Source: Planctomycetota bacterium
GTDB taxonomy: Bacteria > Planctomycetota > UBA1135 > GCA-002686595
DNA: 64,000 nucleotides
Assembly (NCBI GenBank): GCA_016709875.1
Contig: JADJLZ010000018.1
Coordinates: forward strand, 124,001 to 188,000
Reading direction: 5' to 3'
This document shows, piece by piece, positions 1-7,794 of this stretch. The notes beneath the pieces are model-generated. The model did no database searches. It saw only the letters and a list, made by a program, of their open reading frames with translations, and was not told where the DNA came from. Position numbers and translations under genes: made by a program. The first letter of the stretch is position 1. Every line of letters begins with the position of its first letter.

Positions 1-1615
1 TGCGCCCCTCGTCGCGCAGCGTGCGCGCGAGATCGATCGCGAAGCCGCTGGGCGTGCGCAATTCGTAGAGGACTTCTTCGTCGCCGCGCGCGGCCGCGGC
101 GCGGTCCTCGATGCGCGAGCGGCGCGCGGAGTCGAGCTGCAGCAGCTCGCGCTCGAGCGCCGGAGCGAGGCCGGTGGGATCGCCGCGCTCGCCGCGCAGC
201 GCCGCGGCCAGGCGCTCGCTCATGCGCTGGTCCGCGGCGGCGGCCTCCTCGGCGAGCAGCGAGCGCAAGAGCTTCGCGCGCTCGGGGTCGGCGAGCGGCG
301 CGGGCCGGCCCGTGGCGGAGGGCCAGGGCTCGAAACCCGGCAGCTCGCGCGGCGCGACGCTGCGCAGCGTGCGGCCGAGCGCGCGTTCGAGTTCGAGCGC
401 CGCGCACGGGCCGATCTGCGTGCGCCAGGGGTTCTCGCACAAGAGCACGAGCACCGAATCCCCGCCCGTGAGGAACTCGTCCAGGCTCGAGGGCCGGCTC
501 GAGCGCGCGCGCAGCGCCGCGAGCTGCCAGCGCAACGCCAGGCGGTGCAGCGCGGCCGCCGTGTCGAGCACGCTCGCGTCCGGCTCCGCTCCCGCGCCGG
601 CGGCTAGCCGCGCGAGCAGATCCACGAGCTCGGCGCGCGCGCGCAGGCCCGCGAGCTGCGCTTCGCGCACGGCGCCCGCGAGCGAGCGCTCGCGCGCGGC
701 GGATTCGAGCGCCGCGTCCAGAGTGCGCGCGAGCTCGGCCGAATCCGCGCGCGCGGCGTCGAACTCACCCAGCGCGAGCTGCGCCAGCGCGACGAAGGTG
801 CGCGCGTCCCCGACCGCGGCGGCGCGGCCGGGTTCGGGTGCGGCGAGCGCGCGGCCGAGCAGCTCGCGCGCGGCCGTGAGCGCCTCGTGCGCGTCGCGCC
901 CGACCGCCAGCGCGGTCTGCAGCCGCTCGCGCGCGCACTCATCGGCGTCCTCGCCCAGCCCCTCGAGCGCGCGCGAGAGCGCCAGAGCGCGCTCGGGCTC
1001 GGCGCGCGCGCGCAGGCGGCGGAAGAGCTCAGCTCGGGCCGAGCGCGCCGCGCTCGCGAGCGCGGGATCGCCCGCGCGCTCGAAGGCCAGGAACGCCGCG
1101 AGCTCCCCGGGCTGCTCGCCGCCGTGCTCGAGGTCGGCCAGCGCGCGGCCGTAGGCACCCAGGAGCGGCGCGAGCACGCGCACATCCTCGGCCCCGCGCA
1201 CGCCGGCCAGCACGCGCGCGACGATCCGCCCGGGGCTGCGCGCTCGATCGGCGAGCGCGCGCGCGACACGCGGGCGCAGCTGCGCGTCGCCGCGGTCGAG
1301 CAGCCCGTCGAGGCACTCCCAGGCCGCGGGCTGCCAGGAATCCGCGAGTGCGCTGACCGCCGCGGAGCGCACGGACTCGGCCGGATCCAAGAGCGCCAGC
1401 TCCCCGAGCGCGCGTACGCGTGCCTCGAGCGCTTCCGCGCCCAGATCGGCGCGGCCGAGGAAGGTGGCGAGTTGCTCACGCCGCTGCGCCTGTGGCTCGT
1501 GCGCGAGCGCAGCGAGCGCCGCGGGCAAGTCCGCGCGCTCGCCCCGGCCCGCGAACACGCGCGCGGGGATTTCCTGCGCGAGGAGCAACCAGCCGAGCGC
1601 GAGTGCGGCGATCAC
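1..1615 (-). CDS. Secreted alpha-helical protein, 3' end beyond the window
   Basis: The frame is open from a GTG at 1615 to the window edge (about 538 codons seen). It begins with a short hydrophobic stretch (IAALALGWLLLAQ) that looks like a signal peptide, followed by long Ala/Arg/Glu-rich helices. Phrases such as LLDPAESVRSAAVSALADSW suggest HEAT-like helical repeats near residues 60-150. The GTG overlaps the TGA of the upstream regulator by 4 bp (GTGA), which implies translational coupling. I do not recognise a catalytic domain. Function is unknown; a scaffold or protein-binding role is only inference from the repeat-like composition. Confidence 0.6.
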   Translation of the reverse strand, partial: MIAALALGWLLLAQEIPARVFAGRGERADLPAALAALAHEPQAQRREQLATFLGRADLGAEALEARVRALGELALLDPAESVRSAAVSALADSWQPAAWECLDGLLDRGDAQLRPRVARALADRARSPGRIVARVLAGVRGAEDVRVLAPLLGAYGRALADLEHGGEQPGELAAFLAFERAGDPALASAARSARAELFRRLRARAEPERALALSRALEGLGEDADECARERLQTALAVGRDAHEALTAARELLGRALAAPEPGRAAAVGDARTFVALAQLALGEFDAARADSAELARTLDAALESAARERSLAGAVREAQLAGLRARAELVDLLARLAAGAGAEPDASVLDTAAALHRLALRWQLAALRARSSRPSSLDEFLTGGDSVLVLLCENPWRTQIGPCAALELERALGRTLRSVAPRELPGFEPWPSATGRPAPLADPERAKLLRSLLAEEAAAADQRMSERLAAALRGERGDPTGLAPALERELLQLDSARRSRIEDRAAAARGDEEVLYELRTPSGFAIDLARTLRDEGR

Positions 1616-2566
1616 GCATCCTCCTCGCTGCGCGCACGCGTCTCTCGGTGCTCGAAGGCCTTGCGCGAGAGCCGCAGCGCGCGCGCGGCGGCCGAGACGT
1701 TGCCGCGGTTCTCCGCGAGCGCTTCGGCGAGCAGCGCGCGCTCGAACGCGGGCAGGCCCGCTCCGCTCGCGAGCAGCGCGCGCGCGATCGGGCCGAGCGC
1801 GTCGGCGCGCGCCTCGTCGAGAAAATCGAACTCTGCGGCCTCGATCGGACCGCTGCGCTGCGCGCCGAGCACGAGCGCGCTCGAGCGCGTTCTCGAGCTC
1901 GCGCAGGTTGCCCGGCCAGCCGTGCCGCGCGAGGCGCTCGAGCGCGGCGTCGGAGACCGGTCGTGGAGGAACGCGCAGGCGTTCGGCCGCGGCGCGGCCC
2001 ATGCGCTCGGCGAAGAGCGGCAGGTCCTCGCTGCGCGCGCGCAGCGGCGGGAGCTCGACCACGACCACCGCGAGGCGGAAGTACAGATCGCCGCGGAAGC
2101 GCCCAGCGCGCACCGCCTCGCGCAGGTCGAGGCTCGAGGTCGCGAGCACGCGCGCGCGCACCGCGTGCGACTCCTCGGAACCGACGGGCTCGACCACGCG
2201 CTCCTGCAGCACGCGCAAGAGCTTCACCTGCAGCGCCTCCGCCAGCGTCTCGATGCCGTCGAGGACGAGCGTGCCCTCCGCCGCGCGCTGGAAGCGGCCT
2301 TCGCGTGCCTCTTTCGCGCCGGTGAAGGCCCCCGCCGTGTGGCCGAAGAGCTCGGACTCGATCAGGCTCGGCGCGAGCGTTGAGAGCTGCGTCTGCACCA
2401 GCGGCAGCTTCGAGCGCGGCGAGCGGCGGTGCAGTTCACGCGCGGCGGCGCTCTTGCCCGAACCGCTCTCGCCCTGGAAGAGGACAGGGACCTCGCTCGG
2501 CGCGACCTGCGCGAGGAGGCCCTCCAGAGCCTTTGCACGGGGACTCGTTCCCTCGATCCACTCCAT
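1612..2566 (-). pseudogene. Sigma-54-type AAA+ activator interrupted by a frameshift
   Basis: From the ATG at 2566 the protein starts directly in an AAA+ domain with no receiver domain. Seen in order: Walker A FQGESGSGKSAAARELH, the sigma-54 contact loop ESELFGHTAGAFTGA, a Walker B-like GTLVLDGIETL, and FRGDLYFRLAVVVVELPPLR, then GWPGNLRELENALER near residue 230. At about 1870-1885 the reading frame is lost. The continuation, VLGAQRSGPIEAAEFDF and a Fis-type helix-turn-helix (ENRGNVSAAARALRLSRKAF), lies in another frame and ends at 1612. One extra or two missing bases in a GCGC-rich run would restore the protein. It could be a real pseudogene, a programmed shift or a sequencing error. The family activates sigma-54 promoters. 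The gene is divergent from nusA and coupled to the gene downstream. Confidence 0.6.
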
Positions 2567-2713
2567 CAAGCGCCGTCCGCCCTTCGAAGCACGTTCCCGA
2601 ACCCGCGACTGGGTGAGGGGCGGCCCGTCCAAGGTTGACTCGACGGCCCGTCTTGTCCACAATGGCTGATCTCGGCCGCGAGGTCGAGAGCCTGGATCCA
2701 CGATCCAGACGGG

Positions 2714-2735
2714 GGAAGCGGGGGAACCCGCTTCC
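2714..2735. other. 9-bp stem-loop upstream of nusA
   Basis: GGAAGCGGG and CCCGCTTCC form perfect 9-bp arms around a GGAA loop. The hairpin sits in the 240-bp intergenic region between the divergent sigma-54-type regulator and nusA, just upstream of a TATATT hexamer. It could be an operator or a 5' leader structure. No U-tract follows, so it is not a typical intrinsic terminator. Confidence 0.45.
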
Positions 2736-2740
2736 TTGCG

Positions 2741-2746
2741 TATATT
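2741..2746 (+). promoter_or_regulatory. Possible -10 box for the nusA operon
   Basis: TATATT stands out in otherwise GC-rich sequence 61 bases before the nusA ATG. I see no clear -35 at the usual distance, because that region is occupied by the 9-bp stem-loop. The assignment rests on the hexamer and its position alone. Confidence 0.3.
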
Positions 2747-2806
2747 GACTGCCCAAGACCCGGCGCTGACCTTCCCGGCCGGCGCGACAACCCTCCACAC
2801 CCTCTC

Positions 2807-3883
2807 ATGAACCTCGACGAACTGATGCGGATGGTGGACGTGCTCCACCGAGAGAAGGACATCCCCAAGGAGGTCATCTTCCGCGCCCTCGAGGAAGCCA
2901 TCGCGGCTGGCGTGCGCAAGCGCCTGGGTGTCGGCGAGGACCTGATCGTGCACATCGACCGCAAGTCGGGCGAGATCACGATGGAGGACGCCGAGGAGGA
3001 GTACGAGTTCGACATGGCCGAGCTCGGCCGCATCGCCGCCCAGGCCGTCAAGCAGGGCCTGATGCAGCGCCTGCGCGAGGCCGAGCGCGATGTCATCTAC
3101 GAGGACTACGAGAAGCGCGTCGGCCACCTGATCAACGGGGTCGTGCAGCGCTACGAGGGCGACTACCAGGTCGTCAACCTCGGCAAGGTCGAGGCCTACC
3201 TCGGCAAGGAAGACCGCGTGCGCGGCGAGACCTTCAACCCCGGCGACCGCATCCGCGCGATCATCGTCGAGGTGCGCAAGGAGGGCTCCAAGGTGCGCAT
3301 CCTCGTCAGCCGCACGCACCCCGACCTCGTCAAGCGCCTGTTCGAGCTCGAAGTGCCGGAAATCGCCGACGGGATCATCGAGATCAAGCGCGTCGTGCGC
3401 GAGCCGGGCTACCGCACCAAGATGGCCGTCGCCTCGAACGACCCGAAGATCGACTCGATCGGCGCCTGCGTCGGCGTGCGCGGTTCGCGCATCAAGGCCG
3501 TGATCGACGAATTGCGCGGCGAGCGCATCGACATCATCAAGTGGTCCGACAGCCTCGAGCAGCTGATCATGAACGGCCTCAAGCCGGCCACGATCCACCT
3601 CGAGAACATCTACCCCGACATCGAGTCGCGCTCGGCCGCGGTGGTCGTCGACGACGACCAGCAGTCGCTCGCGATCGGCAAGAAGGGCCAGAACGTACGC
3701 CTCGCCAGCCGCCTGTGCGGCTGGGAAATCGAGATCAAGACGCGCGGCGAATTCGAGGCCGAGGCGCTCGGGCTGGCCGAGCCGTCCGCCGAGGGCGCCG
3801 GCGACGAAGGTCCCGAGGGCGAGTCCGAGCCCGGCGAGGACGCAGACGGGGACACCTCCCCCAGCACGAGCGCCGCCCGCTAG
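2807..3883 (+). CDS. nusA: Transcription termination/antitermination factor NusA
   Basis: The 358-residue protein has the NusA order: an N-terminal RNA polymerase-binding helical domain (1-105), an S1 domain (about 110-180, HLINGVVQRYEGDYQVVNLG), and two KH domains (about 200-330). KH1 carries DSIGACVGVRGSRI and KH2 carries QQSLAIGKKGQNVRLASRL. An acidic Ser-rich tail follows from about 325 in place of the enterobacterial repeats, so its length matches the short NusA form. NusA binds elongating RNA polymerase and nascent RNA to control pausing, termination and antitermination. It heads the operon with infB and rbfA, the classic nusA-infB linkage. No clear Shine-Dalgarno precedes the ATG (the upstream bases are CCACACCCTCTC). 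Confidence 0.97.
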   Translation: MNLDELMRMVDVLHREKDIPKEVIFRALEEAIAAGVRKRLGVGEDLIVHIDRKSGEITMEDAEEEYEFDMAELGRIAAQAVKQGLMQRLREAERDVIYEDYEKRVGHLINGVVQRYEGDYQVVNLGKVEAYLGKEDRVRGETFNPGDRIRAIIVEVRKEGSKVRILVSRTHPDLVKRLFELEVPEIADGIIEIKRVVREPGYRTKMAVASNDPKIDSIGACVGVRGSRIKAVIDELRGERIDIIKWSDSLEQLIMNGLKPATIHLENIYPDIESRSAAVVVDDDQQSLAIGKKGQNVRLASRLCGWEIEIKTRGEFEAEALGLAEPSAEGAGDEGPEGESEPGEDADGDTSPSTSAAR

Positions 3884-3961
3884 GGATTTCCTGGCTTCCC
3901 GCGCCTACTCCCCTGAGAATCATCCCCCGCACGAACTCCCGCGCTCCGAAACCCAAACCAC

Positions 3962-6745
3962 TTGACCCAGAAAAAACGCATCTACGACCTCGCCAAGGAA
4001 TACGGCATGTCCGGCCCGGACCTGGCCAAGCACCTGCGTGACCGCGGGTTCTCCCAGATCAAGGGTCACATGACCGCCCTGGATGACTTCGTGGTGCTGC
4101 AGATCCAGGGTCTGCTCGAGGCCGAGGGTCACACGCCCGTGCAGAAGCGCGAGGGCGCCGACGAAGGCGACGCCTCCGGCGGCCTGATCCTCAAGAAGCG
4201 CAAGAAGAAGCTCAGCGCCGCGGCCGATGTCGGCGATGCGCCGGCGGATGAGGCTCCGGAAGCTCCCGAGCCCGAACCGGCCGCGCCGACCCCGGTCGCC
4301 GCCGTGAGCGCTCCTTCCGAGCCGCCCGCCGCTCCGATCGAGGAACCCGCTCCCGCGCCTGCCCCCGTGCACGCCGAGGTGAGCACACCGGCACCGGTCG
4401 AAGTGGTCGAGACCCCGGCGAGCGCGATCGTCGAAGCCCCCGAGCGCGAGCCCGAGGCCGCCGCACCGCTGGAAGCCGCCGCTCAGGCCGCACCCGCGCC
4501 GATCGCGGCCGTCGAAGCGCCCGTGCCCGCTGCCGCTCCTGCGCCTGCGCCGGCCGTGGCTCAAGCGCCTGCGCCCGCCACAACTCCCGCGCCGACGCCG
4601 GCTGCCAAGCCCGCGCGCAAGGCGGGCGGCAAGGTCGTCGGCTTCATCGACCTCTCGAAGATCAAGACCAACCCCGCGCCGAAGAAGGAGGAATCGCGCC
4701 GACTGCGCTCCTCCGACGACGTCACGCTCAACGTGCAGCCGACGCTCGGTGCGGACAAGAAGCGCGCGCTCCTGCGCGGCGACCGCAACGCGCGCGGCAC
4801 GATGACCGCCGGACAGCTGCGCGAAGCGCAGTCCTCGCGCTTCCTGCGCCGCAACGCGACGCGCGGCGGCCCCGGCGGTCCGGGCGGCCACTCCGGTGGC
4901 GGCGGCGGCCAGCGGCGCGGTGAGGCGGTTTCGCCCTACACCGGCGGCAAGGTGACGATCGGCATGCCGATCACCGTCAAGAAGCTCGCCGACGCGCTCT
5001 CGGTCAAGTCGAACGAGGTGATCAAGATCGCCATCCAGCGCCTGGGGATGGACCTCTTCAAGGTCACGATCAACTCGCTGCTCGACGAGGACACGGCGGT
5101 CCTGCTCGCGCAGGAATTCACGGTCGAACTGGTCGTCTCCGAGGAGACCGGCGCCGAGAAGGCGCTCGTCGAGGGCATCAAGAAGCAGCGCGCGGACATC
5201 GACGACGAGAAGCTCGAGCTGCGCGCCCCCACCGTCGCCTTCCTGGGCCACGTCGACCACGGCAAGACCACGCTGATCGACTCGATCCGCAGCTCGAGCG
5301 TCGCCGCCGACGAAGCGGGCGGGATCACGCAGCACATCGGCGCCTACCAGGTGCAGACGCGCTCGGGCCACGCGCTGACGATCATCGACACGCCCGGCCA
5401 CGCGGCTTTCACGGCCATGCGCGCGCGCGGCGCGAACGCGGTCGACATCGTCGTGCTCGTGGTCGCCGCCGACGACGGCGTGATGCCTTCCACCGAGGAG
5501 GCGCTGGCCCACGCGCGCGCTGCCAAGGTGCCGCTGGTCGTGGCCTTGACCAAGATGGACAAGGCCGAGGCCAACCCGCAGAAGTGCATGGAGCAGCTCG
5601 CGCGCCTGGAGGTCAACCCCGAGGAATGGGGCGGCTCGACGGCCTTCATGAAGGTCAGCGCGGTGAAGAAGCAGGGCATCGACGAGCTGCTCGATCGCGT
5701 GTTCCTCGAGTCGGAAGTGCTCGAACTCAAGTGCCACCCCGAGGGTCCGGCGCAGGGCGCCGTGCTCGAAGCCGAGATCAGCGAGGGCAAGGGCATCGTC
5801 GCGCACCTGCTCGTGCAGGACGGCACGCTGCGCCGCGGGGACGTGATCCTCGCCGGCGAAGGCTACGGCAAGGTGCGCTCGATGCACGATGACCGCGGCC
5901 GCGTGGTCGACTCCGCTCCCCCGTCCATGCCGGTCGAGGTCTCGGGCCTGACTGCACTGCCGGGCATCGGCGAGACCTTCTACGTCGTGCAGGACCTCTC
6001 GCAGGCCAAGGAAGTGGCCGAAGAGCGCGCACGCAAGAACCGCGCGATGTCGCTCGCCGAGCGCTCGCCGGTCACCGCGGCCTCGCTCACGCAGGCCGTT
6101 GCCGACTCCAAGCGCAACACGATCAACCTGGTCGTGCGCGCCGACGTGCAGGGCTCGGTCGAGGTGCTGCGCAGCTCGCTCTCCGAGCTCAAGCACGAAG
6201 AAGTCGAAGTCAAGGTCGTGCACGCCGGCGTGGGCGCCGTGACCGAGAGCGACGTGCTGCTCGCCGCGACGACGGGCGCCACGATCATCGCCTTCCACTG
6301 CTCGGTCAACGACAAGGCGCGCGTCACCTCCGACCGCGAGGGCGTCGAGATCCGCCGCTACGAGATCATCTACGAGTTGCTCGACGACATGCGCGACCTG
6401 ATGGAGGGCCTGCTGGCCCCCGAGATGGTCGAGGAGATCACGGGCCACGTCGAAGTGCGCGCGGTCTTCAAGTCCTCCAAGGTCGGCAACATCGCCGGCT
6501 GCAACGTGCGCGACGGTTCCGTCTTCCGCGACAGCCGCATCCGCGTCCAGCGCGACGGTGCGACGATCCACGAGGCGCCGATCGGCACGCTGCGGCGCGA
6601 GAAGGATGACGCCAAGGAGGTCCGCGAGGGCTTCGACTGCGGCATCACCGTGCGCGACTTCCAGGACTACCAGCTCGGCGACATCTTCGAGGCGTACCGC
6701 GTGATCAAGAAGAAGCGCACGCTCGGCGACAAGGTCGGCAGCTGA
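3962..6745 (+). CDS. infB: Translation initiation factor IF-2
   Basis: This 927-residue GTPase delivers initiator fMet-tRNA to the 30S subunit. The start is a TTG giving MTQKKRIYDLAKEYGMSG, the usual IF2_N beginning. Residues about 95-215 are a disordered Pro/Ala/Glu linker and 300-322 are Gly-rich, followed by a second IF2_N-like segment (PITVKKLADALSVKSNEVIK). G-domain motifs are intact: G1 GHVDHGKTT (about 430), G3 DTPGH (about 477), G4 TKMD (about 530) and G5 SAVKK. Domains II to IV follow and the protein ends in the C-terminal fMet-tRNA-binding barrel. It lies 78 bp after nusA and 48 bp before rbfA in the same operon. Confidence 0.97.
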   Translation: MTQKKRIYDLAKEYGMSGPDLAKHLRDRGFSQIKGHMTALDDFVVLQIQGLLEAEGHTPVQKREGADEGDASGGLILKKRKKKLSAAADVGDAPADEAPEAPEPEPAAPTPVAAVSAPSEPPAAPIEEPAPAPAPVHAEVSTPAPVEVVETPASAIVEAPEREPEAAAPLEAAAQAAPAPIAAVEAPVPAAAPAPAPAVAQAPAPATTPAPTPAAKPARKAGGKVVGFIDLSKIKTNPAPKKEESRRLRSSDDVTLNVQPTLGADKKRALLRGDRNARGTMTAGQLREAQSSRFLRRNATRGGPGGPGGHSGGGGGQRRGEAVSPYTGGKVTIGMPITVKKLADALSVKSNEVIKIAIQRLGMDLFKVTINSLLDEDTAVLLAQEFTVELVVSEETGAEKALVEGIKKQRADIDDEKLELRAPTVAFLGHVDHGKTTLIDSIRSSSVAADEAGGITQHIGAYQVQTRSGHALTIIDTPGHAAFTAMRARGANAVDIVVLVVAADDGVMPSTEEALAHARAAKVPLVVALTKMDKAEANPQKCMEQLARLEVNPEEWGGSTAFMKVSAVKKQGIDELLDRVFLESEVLELKCHPEGPAQGAVLEAEISEGKGIVAHLLVQDGTLRRGDVILAGEGYGKVRSMHDDRGRVVDSAPPSMPVEVSGLTALPGIGETFYVVQDLSQAKEVAEERARKNRAMSLAERSPVTAASLTQAVADSKRNTINLVVRADVQGSVEVLRSSLSELKHEEVEVKVVHAGVGAVTESDVLLAATTGATIIAFHCSVNDKARVTSDREGVEIRRYEIIYELLDDMRDLMEGLLAPEMVEEITGHVEVRAVFKSSKVGNIAGCNVRDGSVFRDSRIRVQRDGATIHEAPIGTLRREKDDAKEVREGFDCGITVRDFQDYQLGDIFEAYRVIKKKRTLGDKVGS

Positions 6746-6793
6746 GCCCGTGGCCGGGGCTCCGCCCCCGGCGTCCGTCCGAACGCTTTCCCC

Positions 6794-7282
6794 ATGGCCA
6801 ACCCGCGCACGATCGCCCGGCTCCAGGAACGCATCAAGGAGCGCGCCGCGTACTGCCTGCAGTTCGAGGTCAACGACCCGCGCGCCTCCTTCATCACGGT
6901 CACGCGCGTCGAGCTGACGCACGATTTCAGCTTCGCGAAGATCTACTACTCCGTGCTCGGAGACGAATCGGACAAAAGCAAGGCCGCGCACATGCTCGAG
7001 CACGCCGGCGGCTTCATCCAGCGCCAGGTCGCGCGCGTGCTCGAGACGCGCCGCGTGCCGCACCTGCGCTGGATCTTCGACGGCAGCACCGAGGATGCGG
7101 CCGCGATGGACCACCTGATCCACCAGGCACGCGAGCGCGACCGCGCGATCAACCCCGCGCTCGGTCCGGAGAACGAGTTCGTCAAGGCGCGCGAGGACCA
7201 GCCCGCGAAGGAATCGGCCACGCCGGAAGAGAGCACGCCGGAAGAGCCCGACGAGGACGCGCACGAGCCCCGGGACGAGTAG
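6794..7282 (+). CDS. rbfA: 30S ribosome-binding factor A
   Basis: The first 115 or so residues match RbfA, a KH-fold protein that binds the 30S subunit for late 16S rRNA maturation. Visible hallmarks are VNDPRASFITVTRVELTHD and FAKIYYSVLG, a long helix with AAHMLEHAGGFIQRQVARVL, and VPHLRWIFDGS. At 162 residues it is longer than usual; the extra C-terminal 45 residues are acidic and Pro/Glu-rich, probably disordered. It follows infB as in many bacteria. Confidence 0.93.
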   Translation: MANPRTIARLQERIKERAAYCLQFEVNDPRASFITVTRVELTHDFSFAKIYYSVLGDESDKSKAAHMLEHAGGFIQRQVARVLETRRVPHLRWIFDGSTEDAAAMDHLIHQARERDRAINPALGPENEFVKAREDQPAKESATPEESTPEEPDEDAHEPRDE

Positions 7283-7340
7283 AATCGGGCGCGTGCTGCG
7301 CTACCTCTTCGGCGAACTCTTCCGCAAAGGATCGCGTCCC

Positions 7341-7778
7341 ATGCTGCAACCGGGAACCGTCGCTCCGGCCTTCGAACTGAAGGACCACCTCGGCCGCACC
7401 GTCAAGCTCGCCGACTTCAAGGGCCAGCGCGTCGTGCTCTTCTTCTACCCCAAGGCCGACACGCCGGGCTGCACCAAGCAGGCCTGCGGTTTCCGCGACG
7501 TGACGGCGGAGTACCGCAAGAAGGGCGTGCCGACGCTCGGCATCAGCCTCGACACGGTCGCCGAGAACAAGGCCTTCGCGGACAAGTTCAAGCTCGACTA
7601 CGCGCTCCTGTGCGACGTCGAGCACGCGGTCGCGCTGGCGTACATGGCGATCGAGCACGTGAAGGACAAGTACGCCAAGCGCTACACCTACGTGATCGGC
7701 GCGGACGGCAGGATCGAGCAGGCGATCGACACCAAGGATCCCGCGGGCCAGGCCGCGGAGTTGTTGAAGGGCATGTGA
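7341..7778 (+). CDS. bcp: Thioredoxin-dependent peroxiredoxin, Bcp/PrxQ type
   Basis: The protein (145 residues from ATG 7341) reduces hydroperoxides using a catalytic cysteine. The motif YPKADTPGCTKQACGFRD carries the peroxidatic Cys at about 44 and the resolving Cys five residues later (about 49), the alpha-2 type spacing of Bcp. The family fold is complete to the C terminus (YTYVIGADGRIEQAID). The ATG at 7341 is preferred over a GTG at 7293 because AAAGGA lies about 7-12 bases upstream and because family members start near MLQPGTVAPAFEL. It follows rbfA and probably belongs to the same transcript. Confidence 0.93.
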   Translation: MLQPGTVAPAFELKDHLGRTVKLADFKGQRVVLFFYPKADTPGCTKQACGFRDVTAEYRKKGVPTLGISLDTVAENKAFADKFKLDYALLCDVEHAVALAYMAIEHVKDKYAKRYTYVIGADGRIEQAIDTKDPAGQAAELLKGM

Positions 7779-7794
7779 CCGGCGCCGACGAGGA

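Noticed and set aside
3920..7264. Very long open frame (1114 codons) antisense to infB and rbfA
   Set aside because: It is a high-GC codon shadow: the composition is Arg/Asp/His/Leu low complexity with no domain, while infB and rbfA on the other strand are certain.
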